Source of the DNA: JADKAV01 sp963818505
Lineage (GTDB): Bacteria; Actinomycetota; Actinomycetes; S36-B12; UBA10799
Direction of reading: 5' to 3'
DNA: 64,000 nucleotides
NCBI GenBank assembly: GCA_963818505.1
Contig: CAWFSJ010000005.1
Coordinates: 1,302,001-1,366,000 of the forward strand
Below, in pieces: positions 18,863-26,780 of the stretch. The first letter of the stretch is position 1. The number at the start of each line of letters is the position of its first letter. Under the pieces are notes generated by a model. The model saw nothing but the letters and a program-made list of their open reading frames with translations. It had not been told where the DNA came from and did not search any database. The position numbers and the translations under genes were made by a program.

Positions 18863-19885
18863 ATGGGTCAGGTCGTCCTGGTCACCGGAGTCTCCCGCTA
18901 CCTTGGCGGCCGGATGGCACAGATCCTCACCCAGGACCCGAAAGTCGATCGGGTGATCGGTGTGGATGTTGTGGCTCCGCGCCAGGAGATCGGTGGCGCT
19001 GAGTTCGTTCGCGCCGACATCCGTAACCCGATCATTGCGAAGGTCATCGACGCGGCCGAGGTTGACACGGTGGTTCACATGGGGGTCATCGCCACGCCCA
19101 TGCAGGCCGGTGGCCGGATGTCGATGAAGGAGATCAACGTCATCGGCACCATGCAGTTGCTGGCCGCCTGTCAGAAGTCGCCGACCGTGCGCAAACTTGT
19201 CGTGAAGTCCACCTCGTCGGTGTACGGGGCGGGCCCCAAGGATCCGGCGATGTTCACCGAGGAGATGGAACCGAAGCACGCTCCCACCTCGGGCTGGGCC
19301 AAGGACAGCGTAGAGGTTGAAGGGTACGTGCGCGGGTTCGCCCGGCGTCGCCCAGATGTCCTGGTGACGACCTTGCGTTTCGCCAACTACTTCGGCCCGC
19401 GGGTGCAGACCCCCATGGCCACCTACTTCTCGCTTCCGGTGATCCCGGTCGTGCTCGGGTTCGACGCGCGCATGCAGTTCATCCATGAGGACGACGGCCT
19501 TGACGCGTTGCGCCGCGCGACGATCGAGGAACACCCGGGAACCTTCAACGTGGCAGGCGACGGCGTCATCCTGGTCTCACAGGCCGCGCGCAGGGCTGGC
19601 CGGCCGGTCATACCCATCGCGGGTCCCTTCGCGTTCTCGGTTGGCGCCTTCTTCCGGCGTCTGGGTCTGGCCGACTTCAGCCCCGAACAGGTGCGGTTCC
19701 TGACCTACGGCAGGGGCATCGACACCAGCCGCATGCGCACCGAGTTCGGCTTCGTCCCCCAGCACACGACCAGCGAGACCTTCGACTCGTTCGTCGAGGC
19801 GCGCAACCTCAACCGCCTATTGCCGCCCGAGCGGGTCGAGAACATTGAGGACCAACTCCTGTCGCTGCTGACCGGAAAGGATTGA
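18863..19885 (+). CDS. NAD-dependent epimerase/dehydratase (SDR) family protein
   Basis: A 340-aa extended-SDR protein. It starts with the nucleotide-binding VVLVTGVSRYLGGRMA and has VVHMGVIATPM and LVVKSTSSVYGAG; the catalytic Tyr of the usual YxxxK is replaced (SGWAKDSVEVEGYVRG). The C-terminal half is FNVAGDGVILVSQAARRAGR and a long helical tail. Loss of YxxxK argues against classical SDR catalysis. It overlaps no gene but is 4 bp from the downstream acyltransferase, so the two are likely co-transcribed and may act together on a lipid or cell-surface precursor. This pairing is familiar in actinobacteria; the reaction is unknown. Confidence 0.82.
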   Translation: MGQVVLVTGVSRYLGGRMAQILTQDPKVDRVIGVDVVAPRQEIGGAEFVRADIRNPIIAKVIDAAEVDTVVHMGVIATPMQAGGRMSMKEINVIGTMQLLAACQKSPTVRKLVVKSTSSVYGAGPKDPAMFTEEMEPKHAPTSGWAKDSVEVEGYVRGFARRRPDVLVTTLRFANYFGPRVQTPMATYFSLPVIPVVLGFDARMQFIHEDDGLDALRRATIEEHPGTFNVAGDGVILVSQAARRAGRPVIPIAGPFAFSVGAFFRRLGLADFSPEQVRFLTYGRGIDTSRMRTEFGFVPQHTTSETFDSFVEARNLNRLLPPERVENIEDQLLSLLTGKD

Positions 19886-19889
19886 GCCG

Positions 19890-20897
19890 GTGCCCGACGC
19901 ACGTGTCATCCCCTTGAAGGGCAAGGACCCCAAGAAGAAGAAGCCGGCAGCGCGCAAGACCGCCCCGCGCTCAGGCGCGCGCGCCAGTCGGGGCAGCACT
20001 GCGCCGGCTGAAGATCTGGCCACGGACGCAACACCGCTACCCGGCACCGAGGAGCACGTGGACTGGGACACCCGCGTGGCTGGCGCCCTGGCCTTCTTGC
20101 GCAGGCGGATCACCGGAGACTACAAGGTCGATGACTTCGGCTTCGACCCCGAACTCACAGACCGCGTTCTGCTCGCCCCGTTCCGGCCGTTGTACAAGCG
20201 GTGGTTCCGCATCGAGACGCGCGGGCTGGAGAACATCCCGGACGAGGGCGGCGCGCTGCTGGTGGCCAACCACTCGGGCACGGTGGCGATCGACTCGATG
20301 ATGACCCAGTTAGCCATCTGGGACCACCACCCCGCGCACCGGAAGTTGCGCATGCTGGGCGCCGATTTTGTGTTCCAGCTGCCCGTTGTTGGGGAGTTGT
20401 CACGCAAAGCCGGCCACACCCTGGCGTGTGCCCCGGACGCTGAACGCCTGCTGTCATCAGGTGAACTCGTCGGGGTTTGGCCCGAGGGCTTCAAAGGGGT
20501 GGGCAAGCCGTTCAGTGAGAGGTACAAGCTGCAGCGTTTCGGCCGTGGCGGTTTCGTCGCAGCGGCATTGCGCACCAAGACCCCGATCATTCCGTGCTCC
20601 ATAGTGGGTGCCGAAGAGATCTACCCGATCATCGGCAACGCTCGGCTGATGGCCAGGCTGCTTGGGGCGCCGTACTTCCCGATCACCCCCACGTTCCCGT
20701 GGCTTGGGCCGCTGGGCATGGTGCCCCTGCCCAGCAAGTGGATCATCGAGTTCGGCGAGCCTATCCGTACCGACGACTTCCCGGACTCCGCGGCCGACGA
20801 CCCGATGCTGGTCTTCGACCTCACCGACCAGGTGCGCGAGACCATCCAGCAGACGCTCTACAGGTTGCTGGTGGCCCGGCGCTCGGTGTTCTTCTAG
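19890..20897 (+). CDS. PlsC-type lysophospholipid acyltransferase family protein
   Basis: A 335-aa acyltransferase. A basic, Ala/Lys-rich N-terminus of about 45 residues precedes a catalytic domain with VANHSGTVAIDSMM, the acyltransferase His/Asp block (spaced as in the actinobacterial subgroup, not the classical H-x4-D), GVWPEGFKGVGKPFSERYKL as the EG-type motif, and IIPCSIVGAEEIYPII. GTG 19890 follows the epimerase stop by 4 bp. Expected at the cytoplasmic membrane face, transferring an acyl chain to a glycerol- or glycolipid acceptor; the acceptor is not predictable. A palindromic-repeat locus follows. Confidence 0.85.
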   Translation: MPDARVIPLKGKDPKKKKPAARKTAPRSGARASRGSTAPAEDLATDATPLPGTEEHVDWDTRVAGALAFLRRRITGDYKVDDFGFDPELTDRVLLAPFRPLYKRWFRIETRGLENIPDEGGALLVANHSGTVAIDSMMTQLAIWDHHPAHRKLRMLGADFVFQLPVVGELSRKAGHTLACAPDAERLLSSGELVGVWPEGFKGVGKPFSERYKLQRFGRGGFVAAALRTKTPIIPCSIVGAEEIYPIIGNARLMARLLGAPYFPITPTFPWLGPLGMVPLPSKWIIEFGEPIRTDDFPDSAADDPMLVFDLTDQVRETIQQTLYRLLVARRSVFF

Positions 20898-20939
20898 GCC
20901 GCCGCCCCGGTGACCTGGCTGGCGGTTCCACGCGCCCGC

Positions 20940-21007
20940 GTTAGAGGTTGTGCGGTTCGTTAGCGAAACAACGCGTGGATTCGCTAACCAGGACCACAAC
21001 CTCTAAC
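20940..21007. repeat. 68-bp palindromic element, copy 3
   Basis: Arms GTTAGAGGTTGTG...GTTAGCGAA and TTCGCTAAC...CACAACCTCTAAC with centre ACAACGCGTGGA. The variable blocks do not pair (CGGTT on the left, GTCCT on the right read inward). It sits in the first unit of the 183-bp duplication. Confidence 0.9.
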
Positions 21008-21122
21008 CAACGGCTTCGCGAGGCGCCGGCCGCCGCCCGCTAGGCCCGCAGTGCTCGGCGCGCCATCACCGCGCCAACGGCCGCCACCCACGGTGACCTG
21101 GCTGGCGGTTCCACCCGCCCGC

Positions 21123-21190
21123 GTTAGAGGTTGTGCGGTTCGTTAGCGAAACAACGCGTGGATTCGCTAACCAGGACCACAACCTCTAAC
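21123..21190. repeat. 68-bp palindromic element, copy 4
   Basis: Identical to copy 3 over all 68 bp, as expected if the 183-bp duplication is recent. It is the copy nearer the HAD gene stop. Confidence 0.9.
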
Positions 21191-21222
21191 CAACGGCTTC
21201 GTCAGGCGCCGGCCGCCGTCCC

Positions 21223-22068
21223 CTAGGCCCGCAGTGCTCGGCGCGCCATCACCGCGCCAACGGCCACCCCGGTCGCAAGCCCTGCCGCCCCCACTGCGGG
21301 TGCGGTGACTTTCACCACGCGGCGGGTCGTCCGGTAGTCCCGCACGGTCCAACCGTTGCGACGCGCATGCTGGCGCAAAGCACGATCCGGGTTGACCGCC
21401 ACTGGGATGCCGACCAAAGACAGCAGTGGGATGTCGTTGGAGGAATCCGAGTAGGCCGAACAGCGGCTCAGGTCCAAGCCCTCGCGCTGCGCCAACGCGG
21501 TCACCGCTTCGGCCTTGGCCTGCCCGTGCAGCGGTTTGCCCACCAACCGACCGGTGTACACACCGTGGATCTGCTCGGACACAGTGCCCAAGGCGCCGGA
21601 CAGTCCGAGGTGCTCGGCGATGAGTTCAGCCAGTTCGATGGGTGCCGCTGACACCAGCCACACCCGCTGGCCGGCGTCCATGTGGCCTTGTGCCAGAGCC
21701 ACTGTGCCCGGCCAGAACCGGTCGATCATGTACTCGTTGAAGATCTCGCGGGTGAGTGTCACCAACTCGGCTTGATTGCGGCCCTTCACCAGGGACAAGG
21801 CCTCTGAGGTCACGTCGCGCATGTCGTCGGCGTCCTCCTTGCCGACCACGATGAACCGGGTCTGCTTCCACACGAAGTCAAGGATCTGGCCGCGTGAAAG
21901 GTACTTGTGCTTGGCCAGCCCGCGCGCCCAGTGGAACATCGAAGCGCCGTGGATCAGCGTGTTGTCGATGTCGAAGAAGGCCGCGCTGCGCGAGTCGAGG
22001 GCCAACGCCGACGGCTCGGAGATCTCGGCTGTCTGCCAGCCCGGTTCCTCACCGTCACCTAACGTCAC
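21223..22068 (-). CDS. HAD-superfamily hydrolase (SerB-like, HAD-IB family)
   Basis: A 281-aa phosphatase-type protein. It has the nucleophile motif FFDIDNTLIHG, motif II VWLVSAAP, the Lys-containing segment GKPLHGQAKAEAV, and motif IV CSAYSDSSNDIPLLSLVG. A hydrophobic C-terminal segment (about residues 255-277, APAVGAAGLATGVAVGAVM) may anchor it to the membrane. Similar HAD-IB proteins are common in actinobacteria. The substrate is unknown; phosphoserine or a lipid phosphate are possibilities. GTG 22068 lies 6 nt after TAGCCT. The last codons are duplicated downstream. Confidence 0.87.
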   Translation of the reverse strand: MTLGDGEEPGWQTAEISEPSALALDSRSAAFFDIDNTLIHGASMFHWARGLAKHKYLSRGQILDFVWKQTRFIVVGKEDADDMRDVTSEALSLVKGRNQAELVTLTREIFNEYMIDRFWPGTVALAQGHMDAGQRVWLVSAAPIELAELIAEHLGLSGALGTVSEQIHGVYTGRLVGKPLHGQAKAEAVTALAQREGLDLSRCSAYSDSSNDIPLLSLVGIPVAVNPDRALRQHARRNGWTVRDYRTTRRVVKVTAPAVGAAGLATGVAVGAVMARRALRA

Positions 22069-22074
22069 CTCTGC

Positions 22075-22080
22075 AGGCTA
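22075..22080 (-). promoter_or_regulatory. -10 hexamer TAGCCT of the HAD gene
   Basis: On the minus strand TAGCCT, 6 nt, GTG 22068. The divergent acyl-CoA ligase at 22111 has AAGACT (22099-22104) at the same spacing. Confidence 0.45.
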
Positions 22081-22110
22081 GCGAAGTGCGCCATATGTAA
22101 GACTTCGGGC

Positions 22111-23598
22111 GTGGTGGCCAACCTTGCCGATCTTGTGCGGGCCGCGGCCGAATCGCGGCCTCGGCACCCGGCTGTGGTGACCGAGGACCGGATGACGACC
22201 TGGAGTGAGGTCGACTGGCAAGTCCGGGCAGTGGCCAGCGGTTTGATCTCCAGGGGCTTCGATCGGGGAACCCGGATCGGGCTCATGGCCCACAACGGCC
22301 TGGAGTTCATCACCACGTACTTCGGGATCCTGCGCGCCGGCATGGTGGCCGTTCCGCTCAATACCGGCTACACCGCACACGAACTGAGCCGCGTTGTCGA
22401 AGAGGCCGACGTGCGGCTGGTGGTGGCCGACGCCGATGTGGCCGGCGTGGTGGGCCAGGTCGAGGCTCTGGAGGTCCTAGTTCCGGGCAGCGAGGCCTGG
22501 CGCCGGTTCACGGTGGGCAGTTCGCCATTGCCCGTGGACCCGACCGACCCGGAATCACTGGCCGTGCTGCTGTTCACATCCGGGACGAGTTCGCGCCCGA
22601 AGGCCGCGATGCTGACCCACAGGGCGCTGTTGGCCAACGTCGAGCAGCTCACGCAATTGCAGGACCCCCCGGCGATGACCGGCGACGACGTCGTGCTCAG
22701 CGTCTTGCCGCTCTTCCATATCTACGCCCTGAACGCCACGCTCGCGCTGGTCGCTCGCCACGCAGCGACGATTGTGCTCACGTCGCGTTTCGACCCTGCT
22801 CTGGCACTGGAGGCGATTCACCGGCACAAGGTGACCAATGTCGCCGGTGCCCCTCCGATGTACGTGGCCTGGTCGGCCCAGGAGGGTCTGGCTGCGGCGT
22901 TGCAGGGTGTGCGCTTGCTCGTTTCGGGGGCCGCGCCCTTGCCACGCAACGTGATGGAGCAGTTCGAAACCTTGACCGGCCAGCCCATCTGGGAGGGCTA
23001 CGGCATGACCGAGTGCTCCCCGGTGATCGCCGCGAGCCTGGTCTCGGGACGGCCCAAGGCAGGCTTCGTCGGGCAACCCCTGCCGGGCATCGAGATCGAG
23101 CTGCGCGACGAGCACGGGGACGTCGTCGAAGAGGGCGACCCCGGCGAGATCTTCGTGCGAGGCGCGAACCTGTTCAACGGGTACTGGCCCGACGGGGCGG
23201 ACGGCCCCGACGAGCAGGGCTGGTTCGGCACCGGGGACGTGGCCTACGCCGATGATGAGGGCGACCTACGCCTCGTCGACAGGCGGCGGGAGTTGATCAT
23301 CGTCAGCGGCTTCAACGTCTATCCCCGCGAGGTCGAGGACGTACTGCTGAGCATGGACGGGGTCCTCGAGGTCGCGGTGATGGGGGTCACCCACCCCTAC
23401 ACCGGCGAGGCGGTGAAGGCCTTCGTGGTCGCTCTGCCTGAGGTCACCAGCGAAGCGATCCTGGACTACGCGCGGGTCCGACTGGCCCGTTTCAAGTGCC
23501 CCACGATCGTCGAGGTGGTCGCCGGCCTGCCGCACTCGGTGACCGGCAAGGTCAGCAAGGCGCGACTGCGCGAGGCCCATCCCGGGGATAGCACCTGA
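22111..23598 (+). CDS. AMP-dependent acyl-CoA synthetase/ligase
   Basis: ANL-superfamily enzyme that activates a carboxylic acid (probably a fatty acid) as acyl-AMP, then acyl-CoA. The 495-aa protein shows the P-loop LLFTSGTSSRPKAAMLTH, the YGMTECSP motif, GWFGTGDVAYADDEG with the ribose-binding Asp, DRRRELIIVSGFNVYPREVE, and the C-terminal catalytic Lys in PHSVTGKVSKARL. Length and motifs are complete. Chain-length preference is not evident. GTG 22111 is 6 nt after AAGACT. A glutaredoxin-like gene starts 8 bp downstream. Confidence 0.9.
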   Translation: MVANLADLVRAAAESRPRHPAVVTEDRMTTWSEVDWQVRAVASGLISRGFDRGTRIGLMAHNGLEFITTYFGILRAGMVAVPLNTGYTAHELSRVVEEADVRLVVADADVAGVVGQVEALEVLVPGSEAWRRFTVGSSPLPVDPTDPESLAVLLFTSGTSSRPKAAMLTHRALLANVEQLTQLQDPPAMTGDDVVLSVLPLFHIYALNATLALVARHAATIVLTSRFDPALALEAIHRHKVTNVAGAPPMYVAWSAQEGLAAALQGVRLLVSGAAPLPRNVMEQFETLTGQPIWEGYGMTECSPVIAASLVSGRPKAGFVGQPLPGIEIELRDEHGDVVEEGDPGEIFVRGANLFNGYWPDGADGPDEQGWFGTGDVAYADDEGDLRLVDRRRELIIVSGFNVYPREVEDVLLSMDGVLEVAVMGVTHPYTGEAVKAFVVALPEVTSEAILDYARVRLARFKCPTIVEVVAGLPHSVTGKVSKARLREAHPGDST

Positions 23599-23606
23599 GC
23601 GCGCGG

Positions 23607-23834
23607 GTGGTGCTCATCGGCAAGCCCGGGTGCCATCTGTGTGATGTGGCGCGCGAGGTGATCGAGACGGTGTGCGCCGAAGCCGACACAGATTGGACCG
23701 AGTTGTCGATCTTCGACGACCCGCGCCTGGCAGCGGCCTACTCCGACCAGGTCCCGGTGGTTCTGGTGGACGGCGCGGTCCACGACATCTTCCGGGTCGA
23801 TCCAGGGAGACTGAGGACGGCACTGACGGCCTGA
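23607..23834 (+). CDS. Glutaredoxin-like protein (DUF836 type)
   Basis: A 75-aa thioredoxin-fold protein: MVLIGKPGCHLCDVAREVIE with the redox CxxC pair CHLC, and the cis-Pro region QVPVVLVDG. The size is typical for this family, which often lies near rex-hem genes in actinobacteria. It probably performs thiol-disulfide exchange in the cytoplasm; the partner is unknown. Confidence 0.85.
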   Translation: MVLIGKPGCHLCDVAREVIETVCAEADTDWTELSIFDDPRLAAAYSDQVPVVLVDGAVHDIFRVDPGRLRTALTA

Positions 23835-23939
23835 GAGCGTCCGCAATTCGAACGTTCACGCCCGATTGTCATTGTGGCCGATGCTTGTGAAATCGGTAGC
23901 ATGGAGGCACCCCCACAAGCAGACAGGTGACAGGTGTCC

Positions 23940-24599
23940 ATGCCGCGACTACGACGACGTTCGTTGCCGGATGCGACCATTGCCCGCCTGCCGCAGTACC
24001 TGCGTTGCCTTCATCAGTTGGAGAACGCGGAGATCCAGACCGTTCACAGCGCGGATCTCGCCGCGAACGTCGGAGTCAGCCCGGCGGTCGTCCGCCGTGA
24101 CTTGAGCTACGTGGGTAGTTACGGAACCCGCGGGGTCGGTTACCCGGTCTCAGAACTGCGCGAAAGCGTCAATGTCGCCCTCGGTCTGTCGAACGAGCAC
24201 CCCATGGTCATCGTCGGGGTCGGGCACATGGGCCAGGCGCTGGCCGGATACGGCGGATTCGTCGAGCGCGGTCTGCGGGTCGTGGGCCTTTTCGACGCAG
24301 ACCTCGAACTCGTGGGGGCCAAGGCCGGCAACCCGGATGTGGAGATGCTGGAGATCCGTCCGCTGTGCGAACTCGACCGGTTCGTCAAGGACCACGAGGT
24401 GGCCATCGGCGTGATCGCGACTCCGGCGGCAGCGGCCCAATCGGTTGCCGACCAGTTGGTGCAGGCAGGCGTCACGAGCCTGCTCAACCTCTCGGCGGTG
24501 CACCTGAGCGTGCCTGATCACGTGGTCGTTCGTCCCGTGGACCTCGCGACCGAGATCCAGATCCTTGCGGTGCACGCGGTGCAAAGGCGGTCCCGATGA
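23940..24599 (+). CDS. rex: Redox-sensing transcriptional repressor Rex
   Basis: Dimeric repressor that leaves DNA when the NADH/NAD+ ratio rises. The 219-aa product has the N-terminal winged helix (ATIARLPQYLRCLHQLENAE, then VGVSPAVVRRDLSYVGSYG with TRGVGY) and a Rossmann domain (VIVGVGHMGQALAGYG). ATG 23940 is preferred; a GTG two codons earlier (23934) is possible. Its stop overlaps the hemA start (ATGA), so rex-hemA-hemC-hemD-hemB forms an operon linking haem synthesis to redox state, as in Streptomyces. Confidence 0.93.
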   Translation: MPRLRRRSLPDATIARLPQYLRCLHQLENAEIQTVHSADLAANVGVSPAVVRRDLSYVGSYGTRGVGYPVSELRESVNVALGLSNEHPMVIVGVGHMGQALAGYGGFVERGLRVVGLFDADLELVGAKAGNPDVEMLEIRPLCELDRFVKDHEVAIGVIATPAAAAQSVADQLVQAGVTSLLNLSAVHLSVPDHVVVRPVDLATEIQILAVHAVQRRSR

Positions 24600-25885
24600 G
24601 TCTTCTGGTTGTGGGCGTCAGCCATCACAGCGCGCCGATGGACGTTCTGGAGAAGGTCGCCGCCGCGGACGCCGAATCGGCGCTCCCGATGCTCGCCGGA
24701 GCCGACGCCGTCGCCGAGGCGCTATTGCTCTCGACCTGCAACCGGATCGAGGTGTACACCGAGGTCTCCCGATTCCACGCGGCCGTCGAGGCTGTCACGG
24801 TGGTGCTCGCCAAGAGCGCTGGCCTCTCGGTCGAGGACCTGTCCAAGCACCTGTACGTGCACTACGAAGACGCAGCCGTGCGCCACGCATTGCGGGTCAC
24901 CAGCGGCCTGGACTCCATGGTCCTGGGTGATGAGCAGATCCTCGGTCAGTTCCGGGAAGCGTTCAAGGTGGCCGTGGACCAGGGCCAGGCTGGTCGCAAC
25001 CTGCACGATCTGGCGCAGACCGCTCTGCGGGTCGGCAAGCGCGTTCAGACCGACACAGGCATCGGCCGCCACGGCGCGTCTGTGGTGGAGGTGGCACTGG
25101 AACGTGCGCAGGCGCACTTCGGTTCGCTGCACGAGCGCAACGTCGTGATCCTCGGCTCGGGATCGATGTCGTCGTTGGCGGCGTCGGTGAGCAGCGCCCG
25201 GGGGGCGCGAGTGACGATCGTTGGACGAACCGCGGCCTCCGTTCACAGGCTGGCCGAAGCGGTCGGTGGGCAGGGCAAACAACTGGTGGATCTCGACGAC
25301 CAGTTGCGCACCGCAGACGTGGTCGTGAGCGCAACCGGAGCGACAGGATTGCTGATCACCGCGGAGCACTTGGAGCGCGTGCTCGACGGGGTGGACACGG
25401 ACGTCTTCTTCTGCGACCTGGCCCTTCCACACGACACGGATCCCGCCATCGCCAACATCCCCGGAGTGCAACGGCTCGACCTCGCCGGTATCGCGGAACT
25501 GCCCCAGGCCAGGGTCGCCGGTGAGTCGGTCAGTTCGGCCGAGCACATCGTGATGGAAGCCGCGACTGAGTTCGTGGCCCGACAGACCAGTGCCCGTGTG
25601 GAACCTGTGGTCGTAGCTCTTCGTTCGCGCGCCGAGGAGGTCGTCGAGAGCGAACTGGAGAGGTTGCGCCTGCGCGGCGCCAATCTCACAGATGAGCAGT
25701 TCAAAGAGATCGCACATTCGATGCGGCGCGTGGTGGCCACTTTGCTGCACACCCCGACGGTGCGGATGAAGGAGTTCGCCATCGACCCCGGTGGTGACCG
25801 TTACGCGGCCGCCCTGCACGCCCTCTTCGACCTCGACCCGCAGGCCGTTTCGGCCTTGACCGACCCACGGGGCCCGAGTGCCTGA
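24596..25885 (+). CDS. hemA: Glutamyl-tRNA reductase
   Basis: First committed step of C5-pathway tetrapyrrole synthesis: glutamyl-tRNA to glutamate-1-semialdehyde with NADPH. The 429-aa product has the catalytic Cys in LLSTCNRIEVY, the GLDSMVLGDEQILGQ block, the NADPH-binding VVILGSGSMSSLAA and the C-terminal dimerisation helices. The Gly-rich loop has GSGSMS where many family members have GAGxMG/A. It overlaps rex by ATGA and hemC by 8 bp. The next enzyme, HemL, is encoded 28 kb away. Confidence 0.96.
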   Translation: MSLLVVGVSHHSAPMDVLEKVAAADAESALPMLAGADAVAEALLLSTCNRIEVYTEVSRFHAAVEAVTVVLAKSAGLSVEDLSKHLYVHYEDAAVRHALRVTSGLDSMVLGDEQILGQFREAFKVAVDQGQAGRNLHDLAQTALRVGKRVQTDTGIGRHGASVVEVALERAQAHFGSLHERNVVILGSGSMSSLAASVSSARGARVTIVGRTAASVHRLAEAVGGQGKQLVDLDDQLRTADVVVSATGATGLLITAEHLERVLDGVDTDVFFCDLALPHDTDPAIANIPGVQRLDLAGIAELPQARVAGESVSSAEHIVMEAATEFVARQTSARVEPVVVALRSRAEEVVESELERLRLRGANLTDEQFKEIAHSMRRVVATLLHTPTVRMKEFAIDPGGDRYAAALHALFDLDPQAVSALTDPRGPSA

Positions 25886-26780
25886 CCTCAAAGTGGCCAC
25901 GCGGGCCAGTGCCTTGGCGCGCGCCCAGACGGCGTGGGTGCGCGAACGCATCGAGGCCGCGACGAATCTGAATGCCTGCGAGGTCCTCGTCACTTCCGAG
26001 GGCGACACATCGCGAGCGGCGCTCACCTCGTTCGGCGGTCAGGGCGTGTTCGTCGCCGCAGTGCGCGAGGCGGTCGCCGATGGCGCCGCGGATGTGGCCG
26101 TTCATTCGATGAAGGACCTGCCCACCGCCGACGACCCCCGCACGACGATCGCTGCGGTACCGCCGCGTGAGGACGTTCGGGACTTCATGGTGACCAGCGC
26201 GCCCGACCTTGCGGCTCTGCCGGTCGGGGCGAGCGTGGCCACCGGTTCCCCGCGACGTGTGGCGTACCTGCTGCGGGCCCGACCCGACCTTCAGATCGTG
26301 GGTATCCGCGGCAACGTGGACAGCCGGGTCGCTGCCGCGCAGTCCGGTCAGGTCGATGCGGTCGTGGTCGCCGTTGCAGGGCTCAACCGGCTCGGTCTGC
26401 ACCCGGCAGGCTTCGTTCTGGAGCCGGACGTGATGCTGCCGGCCGTGGGCCAAGGTGCCCTGGCAGTCGAGATGCGGGTGGATGACCCCCGGCTCGATGC
26501 GGTCGCCGGCATCGACCACGAGGCCAGCCGCGCGGCTGTCGTGGCCGAACGGGCGCTGCTCGCCGGGCTGCGTGCCGGCTGCAGCGCGCCGGTCGGGGTG
26601 CTGGCCGAGATCGGCCCCAACACCCTCGGACTGCGCGCGGCCGTGCTGTCGGAAGACGGCTCACAGATGTACGAATGCACAACGACCGGTTCGTGGTCCG
26701 ACGCGCACAGCGTCGGGCGGCGGGCCGCTGACACCCTGATCGGGCAAGGCGCCGGTCGCATACTCAGGAGAGAAACATGA
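25878..26780 (+). CDS. hemC: Hydroxymethylbilane synthase (porphobilinogen deaminase)
   Basis: Joins four porphobilinogens into hydroxymethylbilane. The 300-aa product shows VATRASALARAQT at the N-terminus, FVAAVREAVADGAADVAVHSMKD in pieces of the active site, GNVDSRV, and LRAGCSAPVGVLAE, whose Cys carries the dipyrromethane cofactor. GTG 25878 overlaps the hemA stop; the stop overlaps hemD (ATGA). Confidence 0.96.
   Translation: MPDLKVATRASALARAQTAWVRERIEAATNLNACEVLVTSEGDTSRAALTSFGGQGVFVAAVREAVADGAADVAVHSMKDLPTADDPRTTIAAVPPREDVRDFMVTSAPDLAALPVGASVATGSPRRVAYLLRARPDLQIVGIRGNVDSRVAAAQSGQVDAVVVAVAGLNRLGLHPAGFVLEPDVMLPAVGQGALAVEMRVDDPRLDAVAGIDHEASRAAVVAERALLAGLRAGCSAPVGVLAEIGPNTLGLRAAVLSEDGSQMYECTTTGSWSDAHSVGRRAADTLIGQGAGRILRRET

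Larger units (their letters stand above)
20909..21274. repeat. 183-bp tandem duplication containing a palindromic element and a gene 3' end
   Basis: The segment from about 20,909 recurs 183 bp later from about 21,092 with few differences. Each unit holds GACCTGGCTGGCGGTTCCA, one 68-bp palindrome, ACGGCTTCG, and a stretch (TAGGCCCGCAGTGCTCGGC and on) that in the second unit is the 3' end of the HAD gene. The first unit thus contains a displaced copy of the last dozen or so HAD codons. No other gene is seen in 20,898-21,222. Confidence 0.88.

Noticed and set aside
23846..23900. Rex operator upstream of rex (TTCGAACGTTCACG and a TTGTGAA half-site)
   Set aside because: Half-sites resemble the Rex palindrome, but neither has the full two-arm spacing; autoregulation cannot be claimed.
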